Source of the DNA: JADHTT01 sp964633845
GTDB lineage: Bacteria > Campylobacterota > Campylobacteria > Campylobacterales > Arcobacteraceae
NCBI GenBank assembly: GCA_964633845.1
Contig: CAZWLA010000016.1
Span: forward strand, 1-28,508
Direction: 5' to 3'
DNA: 28,508 nt
In this document: one piece after another, positions 7,743 through 14,690 of the stretch
How the letters are laid out: each line of letters starts with the position of its first letter
How positions within the stretch are numbered: the stretch's first letter is position 1
Program-made: the position numbers and the translations under genes
Notes under the pieces: model-generated
The model's database searches: none
Seen by the model: only the letters and a program-made list of their open reading frames with translations
Told to the model about the DNA's origin: nothing

Positions 7743-7772
7743 TTTAGTTATAATGTCTGTATTATAACTAAA
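7743..7772. promoter_or_regulatory. Mirror-symmetric divergent promoter (two -10 boxes in a perfect inverted repeat)
   Basis: Arms TTTAGTTATAAT (7743-7754) and ATTATAACTAAA (7761-7772) are exact reverse complements around a 6-base spacer. Each arm carries a TATAAT -10 box reading outward across the spacer: 7749-7754 for the plus-strand CvfB-like gene (start near 7761, leader ~28 bases) and 7766-7761 for the minus-strand DUF5718 gene (start near 7754, leader ~24 bases). T-rich tracts lie upstream of both boxes, as in epsilonproteobacterial promoters. Confidence 0.6.
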
Positions 7773-7788
7773 AAGAAGAAAAATAAAT

Positions 7789-8631
7789 ATGAATGATCAA
7801 ATTAAATTAGGCCAGATTAATACACTTAGAATTTTAAGAGAGACAGACAATGGATTGTATTTACAATCTACTAATGAAGACGAGGTATTATTACCAAATC
7901 TATATGTAACAAAAGAGATGGAGTTTGATGATACTATAGATGTATTTATCTATACAGATAGTGAAGATAGATTAGTAGCTACTACAGTTAAGCCTCTTGG
8001 ACTTAAGGATGAATTTGTATTTGCAAAAGTAGTTGATGTTGCTAGATTTGGTGCATTTGTAGATATAGGCCTTCCAAAGGATCTTCTTGTTCCTAAAAAT
8101 AAACAAAAAAATCCATTTGAATATGGTGATAGAAGAATTATAAGAATTATAGAGGATGAAGAGACAAATAGACTTATAGGTGTTGAAAAAATCACATCTT
8201 ATTTATCTAATGATACAAGTCATTTTAAGAGAAATGACGAAATTAGTATTATGATTATAGCTCATACTCCACTTGGATATAAAGTAATCATAGACAATAA
8301 TTATGAAGGTATAGTATATAAAAATGAAGTATTTGAAAAACTTCATACAGGGGATATTAAAAAAGCATATATTAAAGATGTAAGATCTGATGGTAAGATT
8401 GATGTATCATTACAGCCAATAGGTTCAAAACAGAGTACAGATGCTGCAGTAGATAAGATAGTTGAGATTTTAGAAAAAAATAATGGATATTTGCCATATA
8501 CTTCAAAAAGTGATCCAGATTCAATTCAAAAAATATTTGGATTAAGCAAAAAGAATTTCAAAAAATCATTACAAACACTGATCACTGATGAAAAAATAGA
8601 GTTAGTAGATGGTGGGATAAAATTAAAGTAG
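7789..8631 (+). CDS. CvfB/YitL-like S1-domain RNA-binding protein
   Basis: 280 residues with the layout of the CvfB (conserved virulence factor B, YitL) family. An N-terminal S1-like barrel (~1-65) is followed by a clear S1 domain (~70-135) with the motif AKVVDVARFGAFVDIGL. A third, degenerate S1-like barrel (~140-210) includes GYKVIIDNNYEGIVYKNE, and a C-terminal winged helix (~220-280) ends GGIKLK. In Firmicutes, relatives bind RNA and affect virulence or post-transcriptional control; the role in this group is unknown. The ribosome site is weak (AGAAGAA). The TAG stop is followed directly by the ATG of the next gene. It is distinct from ribosomal protein S1, which is encoded at 16388-18046. 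Confidence 0.85.
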   Translation: MNDQIKLGQINTLRILRETDNGLYLQSTNEDEVLLPNLYVTKEMEFDDTIDVFIYTDSEDRLVATTVKPLGLKDEFVFAKVVDVARFGAFVDIGLPKDLLVPKNKQKNPFEYGDRRIIRIIEDEETNRLIGVEKITSYLSNDTSHFKRNDEISIMIIAHTPLGYKVIIDNNYEGIVYKNEVFEKLHTGDIKKAYIKDVRSDGKIDVSLQPIGSKQSTDAAVDKIVEILEKNNGYLPYTSKSDPDSIQKIFGLSKKNFKKSLQTLITDEKIELVDGGIKLK

Positions 8632-8841
8632 ATGGCTCGGAAAAAAGCAAAACTAATTGATTTAAAAAATAAAAATTTAGAATTTACTAGAGATAACTTA
8701 TGCTATAAATTATTAAGATTTAAAGTTCAAGCTCAAAGTATAGATATTGCAATTTATGAAGATGGTAAGTTTATCAAAGAAGATGAAATGGCATTTGCTC
8801 ATATTCCAAAAGAGTTAAAGAGGTTGGTTAGGCCTCTTTAA
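8632..8841 (+). CDS. Small hypothetical protein (69 aa), coupled to the CvfB-like gene
   Basis: A basic 69-residue protein starting MARKKAKLIDLKNKN and ending KELKRLVRPL, with no membrane segment or cysteine pair (one Cys only). I do not recognise a family. Predicted alternating strand segments in the middle (KLLRFKVQAQ, IDIAIYEDG) suggest a small alpha/beta fold that might bind nucleic acid through its Lys/Arg-rich ends; this is only a guess. The ATG immediately follows the TAG of the upstream gene with no intervening base, and there is no separate ribosome site, so expression must depend on reinitiation by ribosomes finishing the CvfB-like gene. The coding end overlaps a hairpin (8815-8841). 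It is probably real: the codon use matches its neighbours. Confidence 0.65.
   Translation: MARKKAKLIDLKNKNLEFTRDNLCYKLLRFKVQAQSIDIAIYEDGKFIKEDEMAFAHIPKELKRLVRPL
8815..8841 (+). terminator. Putative terminator hairpin overlapping the 3' end of the 69-aa gene
   Basis: A 9-bp perfect stem, TTAAAGAGG (8815-8823) with CCTCTTTAA (8833-8841), around a 9-base loop. The stop codon is inside the right arm. The T-tract after the GC part is short (CTCTTTAATATATT), so termination may be partial. Confidence 0.5.
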
Positions 8842-8879
8842 TATATTCGCGTTAAATTTTTATATTTAGGAAGTTATGA

Positions 8880-9527
8880 TTAGAATTTATAATTTAATCC
8901 AAGATATAATGATGTCATCTTTTCAGCTTCAACAGATGCTTCTAATATAGCATTAGTTAATGAATAAGAAGAACTTCCAAGAGTACCTGATTCAGTAGTA
9001 GCAGCAGTAGAATCAGTTAATTTAGCATTACTTCTACTATGTCTTAAACCTAACTCAAATGCTAAATTATTGTCAATTTGTTTTAGTGCACCAACTTGAA
9101 TACCATATTCAGTACCAGTATTGTTATATCCTAAAATATCTAACTTTCCTTTACCAATGTGTGCACCTACATATGGTTTAAATCCATTTATAGTAGAACC
9201 TACAAATTTATCATAATTTAAAGTTGTTGACTTATAAGATATACCATCTACATCATATATATCTCCAGTCTTTACATAATATCTTCCCTCTGTATTAATA
9301 ATACCAAATTTAAAATTTATATTAGCATCTCTATCAGAGTCACTTACACTAATACTATCACCAGCACTATATGTTGTTCCATCAACAGTAGCTGAACCAG
9401 ATGTTAGTCCTAGTGTACCTTTAATTGTACTATTTGCACTAGCTATATTAGCTCCTACAAAGAAGTCATTTGCCATTACACTTGAACTTGCTAATAATAA
9501 ACTAGCGATTAATAAAGATTTTTTCAT
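8880..9527 (-). CDS. Outer-membrane beta-barrel protein (OmpA/OMP_b-brl-like)
   Basis: Residues 1-19 form a clear Sec signal peptide (MKKSLLIASLLLASSSVMA) with cleavage likely before N20. The mature 196 residues alternate polar and hydrophobic positions and end in LYLGLNYKF: a terminal phenylalanine after alternating hydrophobics is the beta-signal recognised by the Bam machinery. Visible strands such as FFVGANIA, FKFGII, YYVKTGDIY, YVGAHIGKG and LAFELGLRHS, separated by Ser/Thr/Gly/Asp-rich loops, suggest an 8-stranded barrel. The loops (residues ~32-62, ~165-190) are low-complexity and probably surface-exposed. There is no C-terminal peptidoglycan-binding OmpA domain. An AAGGAAT ribosome site precedes the ATG. 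The substrate or role is unknown; it is monocistronic, divergent from a small HTH gene. Confidence 0.85.
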   Translation of the reverse strand: MKKSLLIASLLLASSSVMANDFFVGANIASANSTIKGTLGLTSGSATVDGTTYSAGDSISVSDSDRDANINFKFGIINTEGRYYVKTGDIYDVDGISYKSTTLNYDKFVGSTINGFKPYVGAHIGKGKLDILGYNNTGTEYGIQVGALKQIDNNLAFELGLRHSRSNAKLTDSTAATTESGTLGSSSYSLTNAILEASVEAEKMTSLYLGLNYKF

Positions 9528-9553
9528 CTTATATTCCTTTTTTTATTAAATTA

Positions 9554-9636
9554 ATAGGATAATATTTCCTATCTAAAGAAAATTGTATCAAAAAATAATG
9601 TCAATCTTATGACATAAATACATTTTATGTATCAAA
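9554..9636. promoter_or_regulatory. Intergenic control region upstream of the barrel gene
   Basis: Between the barrel gene and the HTH gene lie a 6-bp inverted repeat ATAGGA/TCCTAT (9554-9559, 9567-9572) in the likely leader of the barrel gene, a possible minus-strand -10 (TACAAT within GATACAAT, complement of 9582-9589), and two direct copies of TGTATCAAA (9584-9592 and 9628-9636). The second copy overlaps a 6-bp inverted repeat ATACAT/ATGTAT (9618-9632). Binding proteins are unknown. Confidence 0.35.
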
Positions 9637-9688
9637 TTGTAAAATTTATAGCACATATTATTCCGAATTTGTTTAATATGATTATTCT

Positions 9689-9694
9689 TATAAT
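9689..9694 (+). promoter_or_regulatory. Putative -10 box directly ahead of the small HTH gene
   Basis: TATAAT seven bases before the favoured ATG at 9702. Transcription would start at or next to the A of ATG, which would give a leaderless messenger; no ribosome site is visible before this ATG. Confidence 0.35.
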
Positions 9695-9701
9695 GTTTTA
9701 T

Positions 9702-9884
9702 ATGAAACTAACACAGCAAGATATGGCAAGAATATTAGAAATTGATCCAAGAACATTACGAAATTGGCGGAAAAATAAACCAAAATTATATGAAATAATA
9801 ATTAGGGGATTTAATATTGATATTGCTATAGATGAAGCTAAAAAAAATTATGAGAATTTAAAAGAGTGTATAGAGATTAAATAA
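9702..9884 (+). CDS. Small helix-turn-helix DNA-binding protein (60 aa)
   Basis: A 60-residue protein with an N-terminal helix-turn-helix: MKLTQQDMARILEIDPRTLR followed by NWRKNKPKLYE. The Q/D-MARIL-x-I-D-x-R-TLRNW pattern is like phage/Cro- or MerR-type recognition units that read 'rules' such as [hx]-ALGIS-x-xTLxxW, and similar tiny proteins with NWRKxKPKLYE occur in Campylobacterota. The rest is a short helical tail. The frame is open upstream to an ATG at 9627, but those 25 residues are hydrophobic and atypical, so I prefer ATG 9702. Its stop adjoins the stop of the convergent helicase gene. Target genes are unknown; the divergent barrel gene is the natural candidate. Confidence 0.65.
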   Translation: MKLTQQDMARILEIDPRTLRNWRKNKPKLYEIIIRGFNIDIAIDEAKKNYENLKECIEIK

Positions 9885-11927
9885 TTATTTTTTAGTTTTT
9901 CCTACTAATCCAGCTTCTTCTAAAAATGGACTATGTATGAAATCCATTTTTTTAATTTTATCATATTTTGCGAAGCTAAGATATAAAATATCTTTTGCTC
10001 TTGTAACAGCAACATAGAAAAGTCTTCTTTCTTCCTCTAGTGAACCACCTTTACTCATAAGTGTTCGATTAGGAAATCTACCATCCATTAGATCTATTAC
10101 ATATACCTCTTTAAATTCTAAGCCCTTACTGGCATGAATTGATAGTAAATTCACCCCTTCACCCTCACTAAGCTCACCTCCACCTAAGATCATGGCATTT
10201 ATAAACTTTTGTAAATTAGTATGATGAGTAGCTAAGTGCTTTAAAATTTCAACTTTTCTTTTTACTTTAAATAGAGCACTTTTTTTGATCTCTTCATTTA
10301 TAGATCCATCTTTTTGTTTGGCTCTAAGTGTACAAATATTATCTACAATTGATTTAAAAAATTGATGATTTTGTATATGATTTATCATAGACTTTGGATT
10401 TTTAAGCCTTTTTAGTTCATGTATTATTTGATAAAATTTATATAGAAATATTGCACCATCTTCACTAAGTTTAGGATGTTTTAAAATTGGATTAGCAAAA
10501 AATGCCTCGTCAAAATTTAATTTTTTAAATCTACCTATAGATCCTAATTCTGCAAAATCATCAAAAAGACCTAATTGAACATTTTTAATTCTATCAGATT
10601 TGTATGGATTTTTGATATTATTATCTGGATGTAAAATCCCTTGAATTATATTTCCATCTCCTAATTTACTTAATGCATCAAAAATCTCTTTGGCAATTGA
10701 TTTACCAATATTATGACCATATTCTATTAGGTGAATAAATGCCATCATATCATTTTGATTTACCATTAGTACTATTAGATCAAGTACAGCTTTTACCTCT
10801 CTTGCATCAAAAAAGCTATGTCCACCTTTTCTTTTTGAGTTTATACCCATATCTCTTAAATTTGCTTCTATACCATCAGCAGTTGAGTTATTTCTATATA
10901 TTATAGCTATATCTTCATGTGGTGTAGAAGTTTTAGAAATATTTTGAGCTATATATTCATATTGATTATACAGTTCATCAAAAGCGAGTAATTTTGGATG
11001 ATGAAGATTTTCTTTTCTTACTACTTCTAATTTTTTTTCATATATACGCTCATTATATTCTATAACTTTTGTAGCAAGAGAAAGTATAGGTGCAGTTGAT
11101 CGATAATTTTTTGTAAGAGTAAATATATTTGTATCTTTATATCTTGTAGAAAATGATGAGATAATACCTATATCACTTCCATTAAAGGCATAGATTGATT
11201 GATCATAATCACCTACACAAAATAATGATTTTGGTTTAAATGCATCAAGAAGTTTACCTTGAAGTGGATTTGTATCTTGATACTCATCTACAAGTATCTC
11301 TGTAAATTTAAACTCATTTGATTGTAGTTTTTCTATCATCATTAAAAGTAGGTCGTCAAAGTTTACATACCCATATTGTTTTTTTAACTTTTCAAACTCA
11401 TCAATTACATCTTCATATATTAAAGTATATTCACTATGTTCATTATTTCTATTAATAATCCATTCACTAAATTTTTCATCATAGGTACTATTTAAAAATA
11501 ATGAGTATATATCATATAAATATCCACCATCATATGGTTTGGCTTCATCATCATATGTTGAGAAAACTCTCTTTTCATATATTGACTTGAAAAGTGTTTT
11601 TAGTTCTCTTGGGCTTTTTAGTATTACCTTAGTATTAAGTTGTTTAAGTAGCTTGTAGCTAATTGAATGAAATGTACCAGATAATATTTTTTTAGCTACA
11701 TCATCTCCAAAATATTTTGCTACTCTACTTACCATTTCAGCAGCAGCCTTGTTTGTAAATGTAAGAAGCATGATATCTTCTGGTTTATTGCCACTATTTA
11801 AAAGATGTGCAATTCTACCTACAATAGTAGAAGTTTTACCAGTACCTGCACTAGCTATGATTAGATTATGACCACTTTTGCAAGTAGCCGAGTTAAGTTG
11901 TTGTTGATTTAAATTGCTTAAAGGCAT
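9885..11927 (-). CDS. UvrD/Rep/PcrA-family ATP-dependent DNA helicase (SF1A)
   Basis: A 680-residue 3'-5' DNA helicase with all superfamily 1A motifs: Q-motif region NLNQQQLNSAT, Walker A ASAGTGKT (25-32), motif Ia LTFTNKAA, motif II DEYQD (214-218), motif III GDYDQSIYAF (239-248), motif IV TKNYRST, motif V LLSIHASKGLEFKEV and motif VI EERRLFYVAVTRAKD. It is shorter than UvrD or PcrA (about 720-750) and lacks their C-terminal extension, resembling the short UvrD/Rep-type helicases of Campylobacter. The role is probably replication restart or repair, which sequence alone cannot decide. Notably no Shine-Dalgarno-like purine run precedes ATG 11927, and a hairpin (11938-11962) ends 10 bases upstream of it. 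Downstream of tkt on the same strand. Confidence 0.9.
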   Translation of the reverse strand: MPLSNLNQQQLNSATCKSGHNLIIASAGTGKTSTIVGRIAHLLNSGNKPEDIMLLTFTNKAAAEMVSRVAKYFGDDVAKKILSGTFHSISYKLLKQLNTKVILKSPRELKTLFKSIYEKRVFSTYDDEAKPYDGGYLYDIYSLFLNSTYDEKFSEWIINRNNEHSEYTLIYEDVIDEFEKLKKQYGYVNFDDLLLMMIEKLQSNEFKFTEILVDEYQDTNPLQGKLLDAFKPKSLFCVGDYDQSIYAFNGSDIGIISSFSTRYKDTNIFTLTKNYRSTAPILSLATKVIEYNERIYEKKLEVVRKENLHHPKLLAFDELYNQYEYIAQNISKTSTPHEDIAIIYRNNSTADGIEANLRDMGINSKRKGGHSFFDAREVKAVLDLIVLMVNQNDMMAFIHLIEYGHNIGKSIAKEIFDALSKLGDGNIIQGILHPDNNIKNPYKSDRIKNVQLGLFDDFAELGSIGRFKKLNFDEAFFANPILKHPKLSEDGAIFLYKFYQIIHELKRLKNPKSMINHIQNHQFFKSIVDNICTLRAKQKDGSINEEIKKSALFKVKRKVEILKHLATHHTNLQKFINAMILGGGELSEGEGVNLLSIHASKGLEFKEVYVIDLMDGRFPNRTLMSKGGSLEEERRLFYVAVTRAKDILYLSFAKYDKIKKMDFIHSPFLEEAGLVGKTKK

Positions 11928-11937
11928 TAGAGGATTT

Positions 11938-11962
11938 AAGAGCCAATTATTATTTGGCTCTT
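11938..11962. terminator. Hairpin between tkt and the helicase gene (weak terminator or leader structure)
   Basis: A perfect 9-bp stem, AAGAGCCAA (11938-11946) and TTGGCTCTT (11954-11962), with a 7-base loop. On the minus strand, where both flanking genes are read, the stem is followed by UUAAAUCC rather than a U-run, so it is a poor intrinsic terminator for tkt. On the plus strand it is followed by a T-rich stretch. It sits immediately before the helicase start, where it could also hinder translation. Confidence 0.5.
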
Positions 11963-11971
11963 GTGTTTATT

Positions 11972-13909
11972 TTAAGATAGAAGTTGTTCTATTTTATCAG
12001 TAAGTTTCTTTTCTGTAAATCCAAACTTCTCAAAAAGTTCACCAGCAGGACCACTTTCACCAAAGCTTTCCATACCTATTACATGGTCTGCAAATTTGTA
12101 GTATTCCATTGCAGTTGCTGCTTCAATAGCCACAACTTTTGTACTTGGATCGATAATAGTATCAATATACTCTTGATCTTGTTCGCAAAGAAGATCAAAA
12201 CAAGGTACAGAAACAATATTACAAATAATACCTTTTGCTTCAAGTTGACATGCTGTAAATAATGCTAGCATCACTTCACTTCCAGATGCCATAAGTGTTG
12301 TATTGGCATTTTCCCTTTTTGTTAGAAGGTATCCACCATTTTCTACATCACCATGTACTTTTTGTGGTTTTAATGTTTTTAATTTTTGTCTTGAACATAC
12401 AAATGCAGTAGGAGCAGGCATAGTTAAAGCTTTTTCCCAACATTTTATATTTTCACTTGCATCTGCTGGTCTAAATGTATAAAAGTTTGGGATTGCTCTA
12501 AATTGTGATAATTGTTCAATTGGTTGGTGTGTAGCACCATCTTCACCAACACCAATAGAATCATGAGTCCATACAAAGTGTTGCGGAATATTTGCTAGTG
12601 CAGCTACTCTAGCTGCTGGCTTTAAATAGTCTGAGAAGATAAAGAATGTAGCAGAAAATACTCTATATAAACCATATAAGTTCATAGCATTTGCAATTGC
12701 TGCCATTGAGTGTTCTTTAATTCCAAAGTGAATATTTCTACCTTTTGGAAAGTCTCCAAGACCTGTTAAGTCAGTTTTATTTGATGGTGCAAGATCTGCT
12801 GATCCACCTAAAAATGATGGTACAGCTTTTGCAATAGCATTTAAAATTTTATGATTTGAATCTCTTGTAGCTACTTCACTTCCAGCTTCAAATTCTGGAT
12901 ATACCACTTTTGAATAATCAGGATTTAGAAGTGCTGTTAAAGTTTCATTTTGCTCACTTAAAGGTAAATCTTTTCTTACAAGTTTATCCCAAGCTTTAGA
13001 TTGTAATGCACCAGTTTCTTTTTTGTCAAATGCATCTTTTACATCTTGAGGTACTACAAAAGATTGTTCTGGGTCAAATCCAGCTTTAGCTTTTGAAGCA
13101 GCAAGCTCATCAGCTCCTAAAGGTGCACCATGAGTATGATGAGATCCTTCCATAGTAGCCGCACCTTTACCAATAGCAGTTCTTGCTATAATTAGTGTTG
13201 GTTTATCACTATTTCTAGAGCTTGTTAAAGCATTTTCTATAGCATCAAAATCATGACCATCGATAGTAATTACATCAAAGTTAATAGCTTCAAATCTTTT
13301 TGCAACATCTTCACTCCATGCAATTGAAATATCACCTTCAATTGTAATATCATTTGAATCATATATTAGTGTCATATTTGAAAGATTTTGATGACCGGCA
13401 GTTGAAAGTGCTTCATAAGAGATACCTTCTTGAAGATCACCATCACCACATAAACAATATACATGATGATCAATTACATCAGTATGATCTGTATTTAAAG
13501 AAAATGCTGCATACTTTGAAGCCATAGCAAAACCTACAGCATTTGCAACACCTTGACCTAATGGTCCAGTTGTAATCTCTACACCATGAGTATGACCAAA
13601 TTCTGGATGTCCAGGAGTGTTTGATCCAGTTTGTCTAAATTGTTTCATATCTTCAATGCTTACATCAAATCCCCAAAGATGTAGTAGTGAATATACCATA
13701 GATGAAGCATGACCACCAGAGAATACTAATCTATCTCTATTTAGCCATGAAGAGTTTGATGGATCAAGTTTAAGATGTTTACTTAATACAGTAACAATAT
13801 CAGCCATACCCATTGGAGCACCTGGGTGTCCTGAGTTTGCTTTTTGTACCATATCGGCAGCTAAAAATCTTATAGTATCAGCTTGTTTTTGTAAAAGTTG
13901 TTTTGACAT
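11972..13909 (-). CDS. tkt: Transketolase
   Basis: A thiamine-diphosphate enzyme moving two-carbon units between sugar phosphates in the non-oxidative pentose phosphate pathway. 645 residues, the full length. The thiamine-diphosphate motif begins GDGDLQEG (155-162) and continues to IYDSNDITIEGD. N-terminal substrate-site histidines appear in SGHPGAPMG and GGHASSMVYS, with GPLGQG at 115-120. The pyrimidine domain contains GIKEHSM and THDSIGVGEDGATHQP, and the C-terminal domain has EAATAMEYYKFAD. AGAGGAT is the ribosome site. Upstream is efp; the true spacing is about 55 bases if the artificial gap is removed, so tkt may be read through from serA-efp. Confidence 0.96.
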   Translation of the reverse strand: MSKQLLQKQADTIRFLAADMVQKANSGHPGAPMGMADIVTVLSKHLKLDPSNSSWLNRDRLVFSGGHASSMVYSLLHLWGFDVSIEDMKQFRQTGSNTPGHPEFGHTHGVEITTGPLGQGVANAVGFAMASKYAAFSLNTDHTDVIDHHVYCLCGDGDLQEGISYEALSTAGHQNLSNMTLIYDSNDITIEGDISIAWSEDVAKRFEAINFDVITIDGHDFDAIENALTSSRNSDKPTLIIARTAIGKGAATMEGSHHTHGAPLGADELAASKAKAGFDPEQSFVVPQDVKDAFDKKETGALQSKAWDKLVRKDLPLSEQNETLTALLNPDYSKVVYPEFEAGSEVATRDSNHKILNAIAKAVPSFLGGSADLAPSNKTDLTGLGDFPKGRNIHFGIKEHSMAAIANAMNLYGLYRVFSATFFIFSDYLKPAARVAALANIPQHFVWTHDSIGVGEDGATHQPIEQLSQFRAIPNFYTFRPADASENIKCWEKALTMPAPTAFVCSRQKLKTLKPQKVHGDVENGGYLLTKRENANTTLMASGSEVMLALFTACQLEAKGIICNIVSVPCFDLLCEQDQEYIDTIIDPSTKVVAIEAATAMEYYKFADHVIGMESFGESGPAGELFEKFGFTEKKLTDKIEQLLS

Positions 13910-13933
13910 ATTTATATCCTCTTTTTTAAAATC

Positions 13934-13988
13934 TTTTTATATCTATGACGAAGAAAATGATTAATTATTTAACTTTTTCTGTGTATTC
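13934..13988. repeat. Left copy of a 55-bp sequence flanking the N gap (assembly overlap)
   Basis: Identical base for base to 14089-14143. The part from 13965 onward repeats the last codons and stop of efp, but it is cut off by the Ns, so it is not a second efp gene. It is best read as the end of one contig that overlaps the next. Confidence 0.9.
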
Positions 13989-14088
13989 NNNNNNNNNNNN
14001 NNNNNNNNNNNNNNNNNNNNNNNNNNNNNNNNNNNNNNNNNNNNNNNNNNNNNNNNNNNNNNNNNNNNNNNNNNNNNNNNNNNNNNNN
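13989..14088. other. Assembly gap of exactly 100 Ns
   Basis: The round length is the scaffolding convention for a gap of unknown size. The same 55 bp stands on both sides, so the true gap is probably zero and the real tkt-efp spacer is about 55 bases. Confidence 0.95.
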
Positions 14089-14143
14089 TTTTTATATCTA
14101 TGACGAAGAAAATGATTAATTATTTAACTTTTTCTGTGTATTC
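14089..14143. repeat. Right copy of the 55-bp gap-flanking sequence
   Basis: Exact match to 13934-13988. It contains the genuine 3' end of efp (stop at 14120-14122) and the beginning of the efp-tkt spacer. Confidence 0.9.
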
Positions 14144-14680
14144 GCCAGTACGAGTATCACACTTAACCATATCACCTTCAACAATATGGAATGGTACTTG
14201 AACAACAGCACCACATTCTAATGTAGCTGGTTTTTTACCACCTTGAGAATCACCTTTGAAGTTAGGTGGAGTTTCTACTACTTTCATCTCAACACTTAAT
14301 GGTGCTTCAACAGTAATTGCTTCACCGTTGAAGAACATCATATCTACATTCATACCATCGATGATCCATTTTTCTGTATCACCAACTTGATCATATGTTA
14401 GACCAATTTGATCATAAGTTGTTGTATCCATAAATTGAAGCATCTCACCATCATCATATAAAAACTGCATAGTTTTTTGTTGAAGGTCAGGTGTATCAAA
14501 TTTATCACCTGCATGGAAAGTTTTTTCAATAGTTTTACCATTTATGTAATTCCAAATCTTACATCTTACAAATGCCGCACCTTTACCTGGTTTAACATGT
14601 GCGTAGTCAGTAATTTTATATGGAATACCATCAAGTTGTATCTTAAGACCTTTTTTTAAATCACTCATTCCTAATGCCAT
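14120..14680 (-). CDS. efp: Translation elongation factor P
   Basis: EF-P enters the ribosomal E site and relieves stalling at consecutive prolines. From ATG 14680 the protein has 186 residues, three beta-barrel domains. The domain I tip loop HVKPGKGAAFVR carries K33 at the place that is modified (lysylated, rhamnosylated or otherwise) in other bacteria. A lysine there fits the EpmA-type or unmodified class, not the arginine class; no modification gene is nearby. The OB-fold C-terminal end has the signature KCDTRTGEYTEKVK. The start was chosen because AAGGAG stands just ahead of ATG 14680; an in-frame ATG eight codons upstream would overlap serA and lacks such a site. It follows serA by 10 bases and its ribosome site overlaps the serA stop, so they form an operon. 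Confidence 0.95.
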   Translation of the reverse strand: MALGMSDLKKGLKIQLDGIPYKITDYAHVKPGKGAAFVRCKIWNYINGKTIEKTFHAGDKFDTPDLQQKTMQFLYDDGEMLQFMDTTTYDQIGLTYDQVGDTEKWIIDGMNVDMMFFNGEAITVEAPLSVEMKVVETPPNFKGDSQGGKKPATLECGAVVQVPFHIVEGDMVKCDTRTGEYTEKVK

Positions 14681-14690
14681 AATATTCTCC

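Noticed and set aside
11984..12262. A 92-codon plus-strand frame antisense to the end of tkt
   Set aside because: Phe/Cys/Lys-rich translation typical of the reverse of AT-rich coding DNA; no start signals.
13965..13988. A second, truncated efp gene left of the gap
   Set aside because: It is part of an exact 55-bp copy on the other side of 100 Ns, best explained by overlapping contigs.
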